From Sphingomonas pseudosanguinis (GTDB lineage: Bacteria; Pseudomonadota; Alphaproteobacteria; Sphingomonadales; Sphingomonadaceae): DNA of 64,000 nucleotides. The notes beneath the pieces were generated by a model. The model did not search any database and had not been told where the DNA came from. It saw only the letters and a list, made by a program, of their open reading frames with translations. The stretch's first letter is position 1. Each line of letters begins with the position of its first letter. Positions 56,701 through 64,000 of the stretch are shown piece by piece. The stretch covers positions 558,001 through 622,000 of the forward strand of contig NZ_JACIDH010000001.1 in the NCBI RefSeq assembly GCF_014196255.1, written 5' to 3'. Both the position numbers and the translations under genes were made by a program.

Positions 56701-58311
56701 ATGCGTCCATCCTTGCTCGCCGCCGTCGCGGCGGTCGCCCTGCTGCCCGCCGCCATCGCCTCCGCGCAAGACCGGAGTGCGGCCAACCGCCTCATCGACG
56801 AGGGCATGAACCACAGCCAGGCGATGCAGACCGCACAGCATCTGACCGACGTCATCGGCCCGCGCATGACGAACAGCCCCGCGATGCGGACCGCCGAGGC
56901 CTGGACCGCCGAGCAGTTCGCCAAATGGGGGCTGAAGAACGTCCATAAGGAAGGCTTTCCCTTCGGGCGCGGCTGGTCGATCGAGCGGTCGAGCGTGCGG
57001 ATGGTCAGCCCCCGGCCGCTGCAACTGACCGCGATCCCGATCGCCTGGACTCCCGCCACCAACGGCGCGGTGACCGCCCCCGTCATCGTCGCGCCGATGA
57101 AGCGCGAGCGCGATTTCGACAAATGGCGCGGCCAGCTGCGTGGCAAGATCGTGATGGTGACGATGCCCGGCACCGGCGACGAGCCGTCGTCGGCACCCTT
57201 CCGCCGCCTGTCGGGCGAGGACATCGCCAAGCTCGACGTCTATGTTCAGCCCGAGCATGACCCCGAAAGCGCCGATCGCCGGCTGAAGCGGCTCGACTTT
57301 TCGCAGAAGCTCGACGCGTTCCTGAAGGCCGAGGGCGCGGTCGCCTATGTCACGCAGAGCTATCGCGACGGCAAGCTGCTGCACGGTGAGGGCTATCTGT
57401 TCGGACGCGGCGAGACGCCGGCGGTGCCCGGCATCGAGCTGGCCGCCGAGGATTATCGCCGGCTCGCGCGCCTGGCCAAGGCCGGCCCCGCGCCGACGAT
57501 CGAGGTACTGAGCGACGTCCGCTACGACGACAGCGATGTGAACGCCTATAACATCATCGCCGAGATTCCCGGCACCGATCCCAAGGCGGGCTATGTGATG
57601 GCGGGCGCGCATCTCGACAGCTGGGTCGCGGGCGACGGCGCGGCGGACAATGCGGCGGGCAGCGCGATGGTGATGGAGGCCGCGCGCATCCTGGCCGCCA
57701 CCGGACAGCGGCCGAAGCGGACCATCCGCTTCGCGCTCTGGTCGGGCGAGGAGCAGGGCATTCTGGGCTCGATGGCCTATGTCGAGCAGCATCTGGCGAC
57801 GCGCGGGCGACCGGGCGATGCGCCGCAGACCGGTCTGAAGCGTTATTATGGCTGGACCAATCGCTGGCCGATCACGCCCAAGCCGGGTTACGCCGATCTG
57901 GCGGCCTATTTCAATATCGACAACGGCTCGGGCAAGCTGCGCGGGCTTTATGCCGAGAATAATCCGGCGGCGGTGCCGATGCTGAAGGAATGGCTGTCGC
58001 CCTATGCGTCGATGGGCGCGGGCAATGTCGTGCAGCGGACGACCGGCGGCACCGACCATGTCTTCATGCAGGCGGTCGGCGTGCAGGGCTTTCAGTTCAT
58101 CCAGGACCCGCTGGACTATGGCAGCCGCATCCATCACAGCTCGGCCGATACCTTCGATCATTTGAAGGGCGACGACATGCGGCAGGCCTCGGTCGTGCTC
58201 GCGGGGGTCTTGCTCGCGGCGGCGAATGCGGACAAGGCGTTGCCGCGTCCGCCGGTGCCGACCCAACCGGCACCGACCAACCCCTTTGCATATACGGATA
58301 CCGACGACTGA
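56701..58311 (+). CDS. M28 family zinc metallopeptidase
   Basis: Secreted peptidase of 536 residues with a signal peptide (MRPSLLAAVAAVALLPAAIA, cleavage after ASAQ). A PA domain insertion (about 115-235) is followed by the M28 core with zinc ligands: H in GAHLDSW, D in GAADNAAG, E in SGEEQG, D in NIDNGSG and H in IHHSSADTFDH. It resembles carboxypeptidase Q-like/glutamate carboxypeptidases of the periplasm. The stop overlaps the next gene's start (TGATG), so translation is coupled to rlmB. An N-terminal ATG at 56701 fits the signal peptide. Confidence 0.92.
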   Translation: MRPSLLAAVAAVALLPAAIASAQDRSAANRLIDEGMNHSQAMQTAQHLTDVIGPRMTNSPAMRTAEAWTAEQFAKWGLKNVHKEGFPFGRGWSIERSSVRMVSPRPLQLTAIPIAWTPATNGAVTAPVIVAPMKRERDFDKWRGQLRGKIVMVTMPGTGDEPSSAPFRRLSGEDIAKLDVYVQPEHDPESADRRLKRLDFSQKLDAFLKAEGAVAYVTQSYRDGKLLHGEGYLFGRGETPAVPGIELAAEDYRRLARLAKAGPAPTIEVLSDVRYDDSDVNAYNIIAEIPGTDPKAGYVMAGAHLDSWVAGDGAADNAAGSAMVMEAARILAATGQRPKRTIRFALWSGEEQGILGSMAYVEQHLATRGRPGDAPQTGLKRYYGWTNRWPITPKPGYADLAAYFNIDNGSGKLRGLYAENNPAAVPMLKEWLSPYASMGAGNVVQRTTGGTDHVFMQAVGVQGFQFIQDPLDYGSRIHHSSADTFDHLKGDDMRQASVVLAGVLLAAANADKALPRPPVPTQPAPTNPFAYTDTDD

Positions 58312-59054
58312 TGGCACGCCGAGGACATCGCCCCAGCCAGGCTTCTTCCAACCGCCCCCGTTTCTGGGGGCGGCATGCGGTGACGGCGGCGCTCGCCAAT
58401 CCGAACCGCACGGTGCGCAAGATCTGGGGCACGCGCGAGGCGCTGGCCGCGCTCGACCTGCCGCCGATCCTGCCGGTCACCTTTGCCGATGCCGCCGATC
58501 TGGGCCGCCTGGTCCCCGCCGACGCACCGCATCAGGGCCTGGTGGCCGAGGTCGATCCGTTGGAGGACATCTGGCTGGGCGACCTGCTGCACGAGGGGCA
58601 GGACGACCGCCGGCCGCTGGTGGTGCTCGACCAGGTGACCGATCCGCATAACGTTGGCGCGATCCTGCGCTCGGCCGCCGCATTCGACGCGCTGGGCATC
58701 GTGACCCAGGACCGGCACGCGCCGCCCGAATCGGGCACGGTCGCCCGCTCGGCCAGCGGCGCGCTGGAGACGGTGCCGTGGATTCGCGTCGTGAACCTGG
58801 CCCGCGCGCTGGAGGAGATCGCCGAGGCCGGCTTCTGGCGGATCGGTCTGACCGGCCATGCGAACCAGACGCTGGCCGAGGCGATGGGCACGCAGCGCAT
58901 CTGCATCGTGCTGGGCGCCGAGGGCGAAGGCATGCGCCAGAATACCGAGGCGCATTGCGACGAACTCGCCAAGCTGCCGATCAGCCCGAAGGTGGAGAGC
59001 CTGAACGTCTCAAACGCGGCGGCGATCGCGCTCTATGCGGTGGCGGCGCGGTGA
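58311..59054 (+). CDS. rlmB: 23S rRNA 2'-O-methyltransferase RlmB (TrmH family)
   Basis: SPOUT methyltransferase of 247 residues modifying 23S rRNA (G2251 in E. coli). The N-terminal substrate-binding part (FWGRHAVTAALANPNRTVRK) is followed by the three SpoU motifs: LDQVTDPHNVGAILRSAAAF, VLGAEGEGM and ISPKVESLNVSNAAAIALY. ATG 58311 overlaps the peptidase stop by 1 nt. A TrmH-family assignment is certain; RlmB rather than another TrmH member is likely from the N-terminal domain. Confidence 0.9.
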   Translation: MARRGHRPSQASSNRPRFWGRHAVTAALANPNRTVRKIWGTREALAALDLPPILPVTFADAADLGRLVPADAPHQGLVAEVDPLEDIWLGDLLHEGQDDRRPLVVLDQVTDPHNVGAILRSAAAFDALGIVTQDRHAPPESGTVARSASGALETVPWIRVVNLARALEEIAEAGFWRIGLTGHANQTLAEAMGTQRICIVLGAEGEGMRQNTEAHCDELAKLPISPKVESLNVSNAAAIALYAVAAR

Positions 59055-59515
59055 TTTTCTGGCGGCGGGGTGGGGCCTCGCCGCTTTTTTGCGCGCAGAG
59101 GCGCGGAGGACGCAGAGGGTGTGAAAGGCAAGCGCCGGGCGTGCGCTTCGACTTCGCTCAGCGTGAACGGCTGTTGGTACGGGTGGCCATAATGCCCACC
59201 CTCCGTTCAGCCTGAGCGAAGTCGAAGGCCACGGGATTTTGTTCGCGCGGAGACGCGGAGGCGCGGAGATGTCCGGCGCGCTGTGATCGAACACTACCTC
59301 GCGACCGGAAGACAAAGCTGCGCCGATGATAGCAGGCTGGCCTTGCGGCCGGACATGCCAACTCCGCGCCCCCGCGTCTCCGCGCGAACATCATCTTTCC
59401 CATACACCGGAACGTCGCCAAACAGGACACCCCCTCTGCGCCCTCCGCGCCTCTGCGCGAACAAAAAAGGGCGGGGCCGAAACCCCGCCCTCCGGCGTTC
59501 AGACCGGATGCCCGG
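59055..59515. repeat. gene-free interval with nested inverted repeats
   Basis: No gene is seen in this 461-base gap. It holds an outer inverted pair (59085-59122 with 59427-59468; units like gcgcagaggcgcggaggac), an inner pair of 28 bp with one mismatch (59241-59268 with 59362-59389; gttcgcgcggagacgcgg), and a REP-like pair (59144-59170 with 59203-59230). The layers are nested, so the whole interval could fold into one large cruciform or long RNA hairpin. Confidence 0.8.
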
Positions 59516-59833
59516 TCAGTCCTCCGCCGCGATCCGCACCCGCATCCCGTCCTGCGCCGCCCCGAACGGCAGCTGGCACGACAGGCGCGAGGTCGCGTCG
59601 CGATCGCTGGTCGAATCGAGCAGGTCGTCCTCGTCCGGGCCGATCGCGGGCAGCGTGTCGGCGAAGGCCGGATCGACATGGACATGGCAGGTCGCGCAGG
59701 AGCAGCAACCCCCGCACAGCGCCAGCAATTCGTCGACACCGGCGTCGCGGATCACTTCCATCACCGACAGACCGGCCTCGCCGTCGATTTCGCGTTCTTC
59801 CCCGTCGCGGGTCACGACGATAAGCTTGGGCAT
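59516..59833 (-). CDS. 2Fe-2S ferredoxin (adrenodoxin/FdxB type)
   Basis: Plant/vertebrate-type [2Fe-2S] ferredoxin of 105 residues. Ligands are C40, C46 and C49 ([11 protein letters not shown], the C-x5-C-x2-C pattern) and a distal Cys in LSCQLPFG. The loop after the cluster ([24 protein letters not shown]) is typical of adrenodoxin-like proteins that feed iron-sulfur assembly or P450-type enzymes. ATG 59833 is chosen because AAGGAG lies 7 nt upstream; ATG 59839 is too close to it. Confidence 0.92.
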   Translation of the reverse strand: MPKLIVVTRDGEEREIDGEAGLSVMEVIRDAGVDELLALCGGCCSCATCHVHVDPAFADTLPAIGPDEDDLLDSTSDRDATSRLSCQLPFGAAQDGMRVRIAAED

Positions 59834-59890
59834 GTCCATTCTCCTTGTTGGCGGCGGCTCTGCCGGGCCTGAACGCGCGGATCAAGTATC

Positions 59891-60520
59891 ATGGGGCTAA
59901 GCGCCGAACAGATTCGCGAAAGCATGGATGCGCTCGCCGCGTCCGAACCCGCCATCGCGGCGGCGCTGGCGCGGATCGGCTATCCCGAACCGCGCATCCG
60001 GGCGCGCGGTTATGCCACGCTGGTGCGGACGATCCTGGGCCAGCAGGTCTCGGTCGCCTCGGCCGATGCGCATTGGCGACGGCTGAACGAACTGCTGGGC
60101 GACGCGAGCGATCCGACGCGGATGCACGGTGTGACCGACGAGGAACTGCGCGGCGCGGGCATCTCCCGGCAAAAGGCCGGCTATCTGCGCAGCCTGGCCG
60201 AGGAGGTGACGAGCGGTCGCCTGAACCTCGCCGACCTGCCCGCCGATGACGAGGAGGCGATCGCCAAGCTGGTGGCGGTCAAGGGCATCGGCCGCTGGTC
60301 GGCGGAGGTCTATCTGCTGTTCGCGGAAGGCCGCACCGACATTTGGCCCGCCGGCGATCTGGCGGTGCAGATCGAGATGGGGCGCATCCTGGGCCACGAC
60401 GCGCGGCCGTCCGAAAAACAGGTCCGCGCGCTCGCCGAAGCCTTCCGCCCGCACCGCAGCGCGCTCGCCATCTTCACCTGGCATCATTATGGCGCCGGCG
60501 CCGACGCCGCGCCGGTATGA
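59891..60520 (+). CDS. alkA: DNA-3-methyladenine glycosylase II (AlkA, HhH-GPD)
   Basis: Base-excision glycosylase of 209 residues that removes alkylated bases. The HhH-GPD core is visible: LVRTILGQQVSVASADAHWR, the hairpin LVAVKGIGRWSAEVYLLF, and the catalytic Asp in IWPAGDLAVQ. It lacks the N-terminal TBP-like domain of E. coli AlkA, so it is the short alphaproteobacterial form. It is divergent from the ferredoxin gene. No SOS box or Ada-type site was noticed upstream. Confidence 0.9.
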   Translation: MGLSAEQIRESMDALAASEPAIAAALARIGYPEPRIRARGYATLVRTILGQQVSVASADAHWRRLNELLGDASDPTRMHGVTDEELRGAGISRQKAGYLRSLAEEVTSGRLNLADLPADDEEAIAKLVAVKGIGRWSAEVYLLFAEGRTDIWPAGDLAVQIEMGRILGHDARPSEKQVRALAEAFRPHRSALAIFTWHHYGAGADAAPV

Positions 60521-60523
60521 GGA

Positions 60524-60706
60524 TCACCGATCCCGCTTCGGCAGATGCCGGGTCGCCACCCCGACCAGCACCGCCGTCGACAACAGGATCGACGATACCA
60601 ATCCACCGATGGCGAGCAGGCCGCCGCTGGTGATTTCGAGCTTGGCGCGAAGCGTGACCTTGCGTCCAAACGCGGCGCGGACAGTGGCGATGTGCGGTTG
60701 AGACAT
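60524..60706 (-). CDS. small hypothetical membrane protein
   Basis: Protein of 60 residues. A basic N-terminus (MSQPHIATVRAAFGRKVTLR) is followed by one hydrophobic helix (GLLAIGGLVSSILLSTAVLVGVA) and a short basic tail. The stop faces the alkA stop 3 nt away. ATG 60706 has no clear ribosome-binding site, but a TGAAC-N16-CGTT sequence upstream (60739-60715) would fit an EcfG-like leaderless start. No family recognised. Confidence 0.55.
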   Translation of the reverse strand: MSQPHIATVRAAFGRKVTLRAKLEITSGGLLAIGGLVSSILLSTAVLVGVATRHLPKRDR

Positions 60707-60760
60707 GCTGTCCCAACGCACCCGAAGCGGCTCCGTTCAAGGGCCGTCATGTTCCGCGAT

Positions 60761-61897
60761 TCAGCGGCGTGTCTGGGGGATCGGCGTGTCGGGGTTGAGC
60801 TGCACCAGTTTGACGCCCGTTGGCGACATCGCCTCGCGAACCTCCGGCCAGATGTCGTTCCGGGCCGCAACGTAGAGCGTGACCTTCGTGAGCGATCCGC
60901 GCGGCACGGATGATGCGATCTTGCGCAACACCGGCACCATGTTCGACGGTGACAGCGAGGCGACGGCCACCTGGTCAGCATAGAATTTGGTCAGCGCTTC
61001 CCGTAGCCAGGTCTCGGTGATCGCATAATCCGATGCGCCGGGAATACGCAGGATCGTGGTGGAGGGGAATTCCCGGCCCTTGGTCTTGCGGGCAACAGCT
61101 TCCCGCAGATAGGTATGCCATTCGCCTTGGTCATTGTCTTTCGGACCCAGCAAAGGGGCAAGGAAGGCTGCCCTTTGCCGCGCCTCGGCGGCCCTCTGTT
61201 CGGCATGAACGCGGCGGCCCGTCGCCAGCGCCTGCTGCCACGCCAGGCCGATGGCGGGCGAGACGGTGCCGGTCGCCAAGTTGATGGTCGTCTCGACATA
61301 GGCGGTTTCGCCCGGGAACTCGGACGATGGAATGATGGCTGGAATGACGACCTGCCGTCCATCGGCGGTAAAGCGCGGCTGGCCACGCCATTGGATGGAA
61401 CTGACCGAATGAGGCAGCGCCTCGATATAGTCCCGAGGTATGATGTCCGACAGCGACAAGGCCCGAACGATGCTGCCCTTCGCGTCATAGATGACGACGG
61501 CGCGCGGACCATAGCCGGTGCCGTGCCAGTCATCGAAGGTGACGGTATAGCCGCCATCGTCGCGCACGATGACATGCACCGGGGCGACATCATTGGCGAT
61601 CTGCTCGTCCCACACCGCGCGCCACGTCCCGCCCACCAACGTCTCGACGCGCGCCCTCGCGTGAGTGGGCCCGGTTCCCGTCTGCCCGGCGGGTTCGACC
61701 CCGTCGACTTTGTCCTCGAAATAGGCGAGCTGGCTCTCCAGATCGCGCGGCGTCACGACGACGCGCGCATGGCCCTTGCACGAGGTGAAGGTTTGCGTAG
61801 TTGGCGTCGCCCAACTGTCCGCGCAGGATGCCGTCGGCATGAACGACGTGGCGACGATGGCCAGTCCCGCCAGAATGACCGCCCCGATGACCTTCAT
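60761..61897 (-). CDS. hypothetical secreted protein
   Basis: Protein of 378 residues with a signal peptide (MKVIGAVILAGLAIVATSF, cleavage near ASCA). Two Cys follow (ASCADS and FTSCKGH). The centre looks beta-rich (YTVTFDDWHGTGYGPRAVVIYD, WRGQPRFTADGRQVVIPAI), and the C-terminus is helical (EWHTYLREAVARKTKGREF). I do not recognise a domain. It stands alone between a small membrane gene and the divergent pmbA. Confidence 0.75.
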   Translation of the reverse strand: MKVIGAVILAGLAIVATSFMPTASCADSWATPTTQTFTSCKGHARVVVTPRDLESQLAYFEDKVDGVEPAGQTGTGPTHARARVETLVGGTWRAVWDEQIANDVAPVHVIVRDDGGYTVTFDDWHGTGYGPRAVVIYDAKGSIVRALSLSDIIPRDYIEALPHSVSSIQWRGQPRFTADGRQVVIPAIIPSSEFPGETAYVETTINLATGTVSPAIGLAWQQALATGRRVHAEQRAAEARQRAAFLAPLLGPKDNDQGEWHTYLREAVARKTKGREFPSTTILRIPGASDYAITETWLREALTKFYADQVAVASLSPSNMVPVLRKIASSVPRGSLTKVTLYVAARNDIWPEVREAMSPTGVKLVQLNPDTPIPQTRR

Positions 61898-62016
61898 GCC
61901 CGTACCCTCCCGGACCCGCTATCCCATCATCGCTACGACGTTCGCAAGCGACTTGACCGTTTCAAAATCCGTGGCGGGACTGGCATCCCCGTCCATGCGC
62001 CCTTAAGTCCCATGCC

Positions 62017-63363
62017 ATGTTGACCCCCGAACAGGCCCGCGACCGGGCCGCCGAGATCGTTGCCCGGGCCCGCGCCGCCGGTGCCGATGCCGCCGATGCC
62101 GTTTTTGCCGCCGACGCCGCGCTCGAGGTTTCGGTGCGGCTGGGGCAGTTGGAGGATGTCGGCCGGTCGGAGAGCGAGGAGTTGGGCCTGCGCGTCTTTG
62201 TCGGGCGGCGCTCGGCCAGCGTGTCGACCTCGGACCTGTCGGGCGATGCCATGGACCGCGCCGTCGAGCGCGCCGTCGCCATGGCGCGTGAAGCGCCCGA
62301 GGATCGCTGGGCCGGCCTCGCGCCCGAGGAGCGGCTGATGCACGGTGCGCCGCCGATGCTCGATCTGGACGATGGCGGTGAGATCGCGCCGGAAGAGCTG
62401 CGCGCGTTGGCGCTGGCGGCGGAGGATGCCGCGCGTGGCGTGGCGGGCGTGACCAATTCCGAGGGCGCCGGGGCGTCCGCCTCGCGCATCGTCACCGCGC
62501 TGGCCACCAGCCATGGCTTTGCCGCCGGCTATGCCGCGACCGGCTATGGCCTGTCGGCCAGCGTCGTGGCGGGCGAGGGCGCGGGCATGCAGCGCGACTA
62601 TGCGCATCATGGCGCACGCCTGTACCGGCTGCTCGAAGGGGCCGAAGCGATCGGCCGGCGCGCGGGCGAGCGCGCGGTGGCGCGGCTCAATCCCGGCCGA
62701 CTGGCGAGCGGGGCGATGCCGGTGGTGTTCGATCCGCGCGTCGGATCGTCGCTGGTCGGCCATCTCGTCTCCGCCATCGCCGGCAGCGCGATCACGCGGC
62801 GGACCAGCTTCCTGCTCGACGGGCTGGGCGAGCGGGTGATGGCCGAGGGTATCCGGATCGAGGATGATCCGCACCGCCCGCACGGCCTCCGCTCGCGCCC
62901 CTTCGACGGTGAGGGGCTGGCGGTGTCGCCGACCGCGATCGTCGAGGACGGGGTGCTGGAGACCTGGCTGCTCGACTCCGCCTCCGCCCGGCAATTGGGG
63001 CTGGAGCCCACCGGCCATGCCGCGCGCGGCACCAGCGGCGCGCCGGGCGTGTCGACCAGCAACCTTTATATGGTTGCCGGGCATGTGCCGGTCGACACCC
63101 TGATCGGCGACATCGCTGACGGCGTCTACGTCACCGAGCTGATCGGCAGCGGGGTCAACCCGGTGACCGGCGATTACAGCCGGGGCGCGGCGGGCTTCCG
63201 CATCGTCGGCGGGCGGATCGCCGAGCCGGTTGCGGAGTTCACCATCGCGGGTAATCTGAAGGATATGTACCGCGAGATGACGCCGGCCAATGATCTGGAA
63301 TTCCGCTACGGCGTCAACGTGCCGACGCTGCGCGTCGACGGGATGACGGTCGCGAGTGGCTGA
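62017..63363 (+). CDS. pmbA: TldD/PmbA (TldE) family protein
   Basis: TldE/PmbA-type subunit of 448 residues. TldD and TldE form a periplasm-independent metalloprotease that matures peptides and helps degrade antitoxin CcdA. The zinc-binding HExxxH of TldD is absent, as expected for the TldE partner; the family patterns GLRVFVGRRSASVST, VFDPRVGSSLVGHL, TSGAPGVSTSNLYMVAG and DGVYVTELIGSGVNPVTGDYSRGAAGF are present. No tldD gene is in this window. It overlaps the next gene by 8 nt. Confidence 0.93.
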   Translation: MLTPEQARDRAAEIVARARAAGADAADAVFAADAALEVSVRLGQLEDVGRSESEELGLRVFVGRRSASVSTSDLSGDAMDRAVERAVAMAREAPEDRWAGLAPEERLMHGAPPMLDLDDGGEIAPEELRALALAAEDAARGVAGVTNSEGAGASASRIVTALATSHGFAAGYAATGYGLSASVVAGEGAGMQRDYAHHGARLYRLLEGAEAIGRRAGERAVARLNPGRLASGAMPVVFDPRVGSSLVGHLVSAIAGSAITRRTSFLLDGLGERVMAEGIRIEDDPHRPHGLRSRPFDGEGLAVSPTAIVEDGVLETWLLDSASARQLGLEPTGHAARGTSGAPGVSTSNLYMVAGHVPVDTLIGDIADGVYVTELIGSGVNPVTGDYSRGAAGFRIVGGRIAEPVAEFTIAGNLKDMYREMTPANDLEFRYGVNVPTLRVDGMTVASG

Positions 63364-64000
63364 TCCCGTGCCGGCCCCTGACATGGTGCCGGCCGTGGTC
63401 GCGGCGGCGCGCGAGGCGGCGGCGATGGCGCTCGCCCGCTGGCGCACCGATTTCCGCCAATGGGAAAAGGTGCCCGGCAGCCCGGTGTGCGAGGTCGACC
63501 TGGACGTCGACCGCATGCTCCACGCCCGGCTGACCGCGCTGATCCCCGATGCCGGCTGGCTGTCGGAGGAAACCGCGGACAAGCCCGACCGGCTGGCCGC
63601 GCGCCGCGTCTGGGTGGTCGATCCGATCGACGGGACGCGCGACTATATCCGGGGCCGCGAGGGCTGGGCGGTCTCGGTCGCGCTGGTCGAGGATGGCCGG
63701 CCGGTGATCGGCGTGCTTGCGGCGCCGGCGCGCGGCGAGCTGTGGCTGGCGCGGGCCGGCGGCGGCGCGACGCGCAATGGCCGCACGCTGTGCGCAGGGC
63801 ATCGCCGTGCAATGCCGGGCGCGCGCGTGCCGGTCGATGCGCTGCCCAAGGCCGACCGCGATCTGGTCGCGGTGTTCAAGCCCAATTCGATCGCGCTGCG
63901 CATCGCCATGGTCGCCGCCGACGAGGCCGATCTGGTCGCCACGCTGCGCTGGGGCAATGAATGGGACATTGCCGCCGCCGCGCTGATCGCGTCGGAAGCG
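63356..64000 (+). CDS. inositol monophosphatase family protein, 3'-truncated
   Basis: Mg2+-dependent phosphatase of the IMPase/CysQ group; the window ends inside it after about 215 codons. The catalytic motif VVDPIDGTRDYIRG is clear, preceded by WLSEETAD with the metal-binding Glu. Start GTG 63356 overlaps the pmbA stop by 8 nt; GTG 63368 and an ATG just after it are alternatives. It is likely a 3'(2'),5'-bisphosphate nucleotidase or inositol-phosphatase; these cannot be told apart here. Confidence 0.88.
   Translation, partial: MADPVPAPDMVPAVVAAAREAAAMALARWRTDFRQWEKVPGSPVCEVDLDVDRMLHARLTALIPDAGWLSEETADKPDRLAARRVWVVDPIDGTRDYIRGREGWAVSVALVEDGRPVIGVLAAPARGELWLARAGGGATRNGRTLCAGHRRAMPGARVPVDALPKADRDLVAVFKPNSIALRIAMVAADEADLVATLRWGNEWDIAAAALIASEA

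Noticed and set aside
56512..58317. Minus-strand frame of 601 codons opposite the M28 peptidase
   Set aside because: Shadow frame that also runs through the tRNA-Tyr gene.
60715..60739. EcfG promoter for the 60-residue membrane protein
   Set aside because: TGAAC-N16-CGTT is one mismatch off but leaves almost no leader; kept only as a remark in that gene's entry.
61933..63582. Minus-strand frame of 549 codons opposite pmbA
   Set aside because: Shadow frame; no recognisable sequence.

Overview
The window looks like a chromosomal segment of a high-GC alphaproteobacterium of the family Sphingomonadaceae, probably a Sphingomonas. This is inferred from the genes and signals: a SciP/DUF1153 cell-cycle regulator, a COQ7-type ubiquinone hydroxylase, GlgX-pgm glycogen synthesis, a STAS-fused MlaE permease, EcfG-like promoter motifs, a GTTC-N7-GTTC SOS box, and many copies of ATTCCTCCCC-type intergenic repeats. 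There is no phage, integrated plasmid, CRISPR array or rRNA operon. Two tRNA genes are present (Gly-TCC and Tyr-GTA).

Layout. 0-2.6 kb: the 3' part of a CtpA protease, dsbB, coq7 and a small secreted protein. 2.9-8.8 kb: leucine-type amino-acid dehydrogenase divergent from its Lrp-family regulator, then a polytopic membrane protein, a DedA protein, an aldo/keto reductase and an acyltransferase-3 protein. 9.0-12.4 kb: a DNA-repair-like cluster on the minus strand, made of a radical SAM protein with a helix-hairpin-helix tail, a hemerythrin and a DUF4130-UdgX fusion; the radical SAM gene starts directly behind an SOS box that overlaps an apparent leaderless promoter. 12.5-18 kb: an unusual in-frame fusion of a DUF4163/DUF3298 protein with an alpha/beta hydrolase, a UVR-motif protein, mnmA, sciP, a GlsB-type stress membrane protein and a SIMPL protein. 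18-27.5 kb: an RND efflux pair, a DUF445 protein and a four-gene Mla/MCE lipid-transport operon.

27.5-46 kb: a repeat-rich gap, a CitE-like lyase, cyoABCD (quinol oxidase), then the complete glycogen cluster glgP-glgB-glgC-glgA-pgm-glgX on the minus strand, and mntH. 46-55 kb: ubiA, a beta-propeller glycosidase-like protein with two tandem GT2-TPR paralogs, PPK2, rsmE, gshA and an ICMT-fold membrane protein. 55-64 kb: a 0.8 kb tandem-repeat gap, a PHA-system protein, tRNAs, an M28 peptidase with rlmB, a ferredoxin, an AlkA-type glycosylase, two unknown secreted or membrane proteins, pmbA and a truncated inositol-phosphatase-family gene.

How the parts fit. Ubiquinone appears three times (coq7, ubiA, and cyoABCD as consumer). 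Carbon and phosphate storage is represented by glycogen, polyphosphate kinase 2 and a PHA-granule type protein. DNA maintenance is represented by the SOS-box cluster and alkA. Several stress-type genes (hemerythrin, GlsB, SIMPL) carry motifs like the EcfG general-stress promoter.

The strongest candidate for something little described is the SOS-box-controlled radical SAM/UdgX cluster. The DUF4163-hydrolase fusion, the nested and tandem intergenic repeats and the duplicated tRNA-Gly anticodon arm come next. All searches were by eye, so a failure to find something is weak evidence that it is absent.
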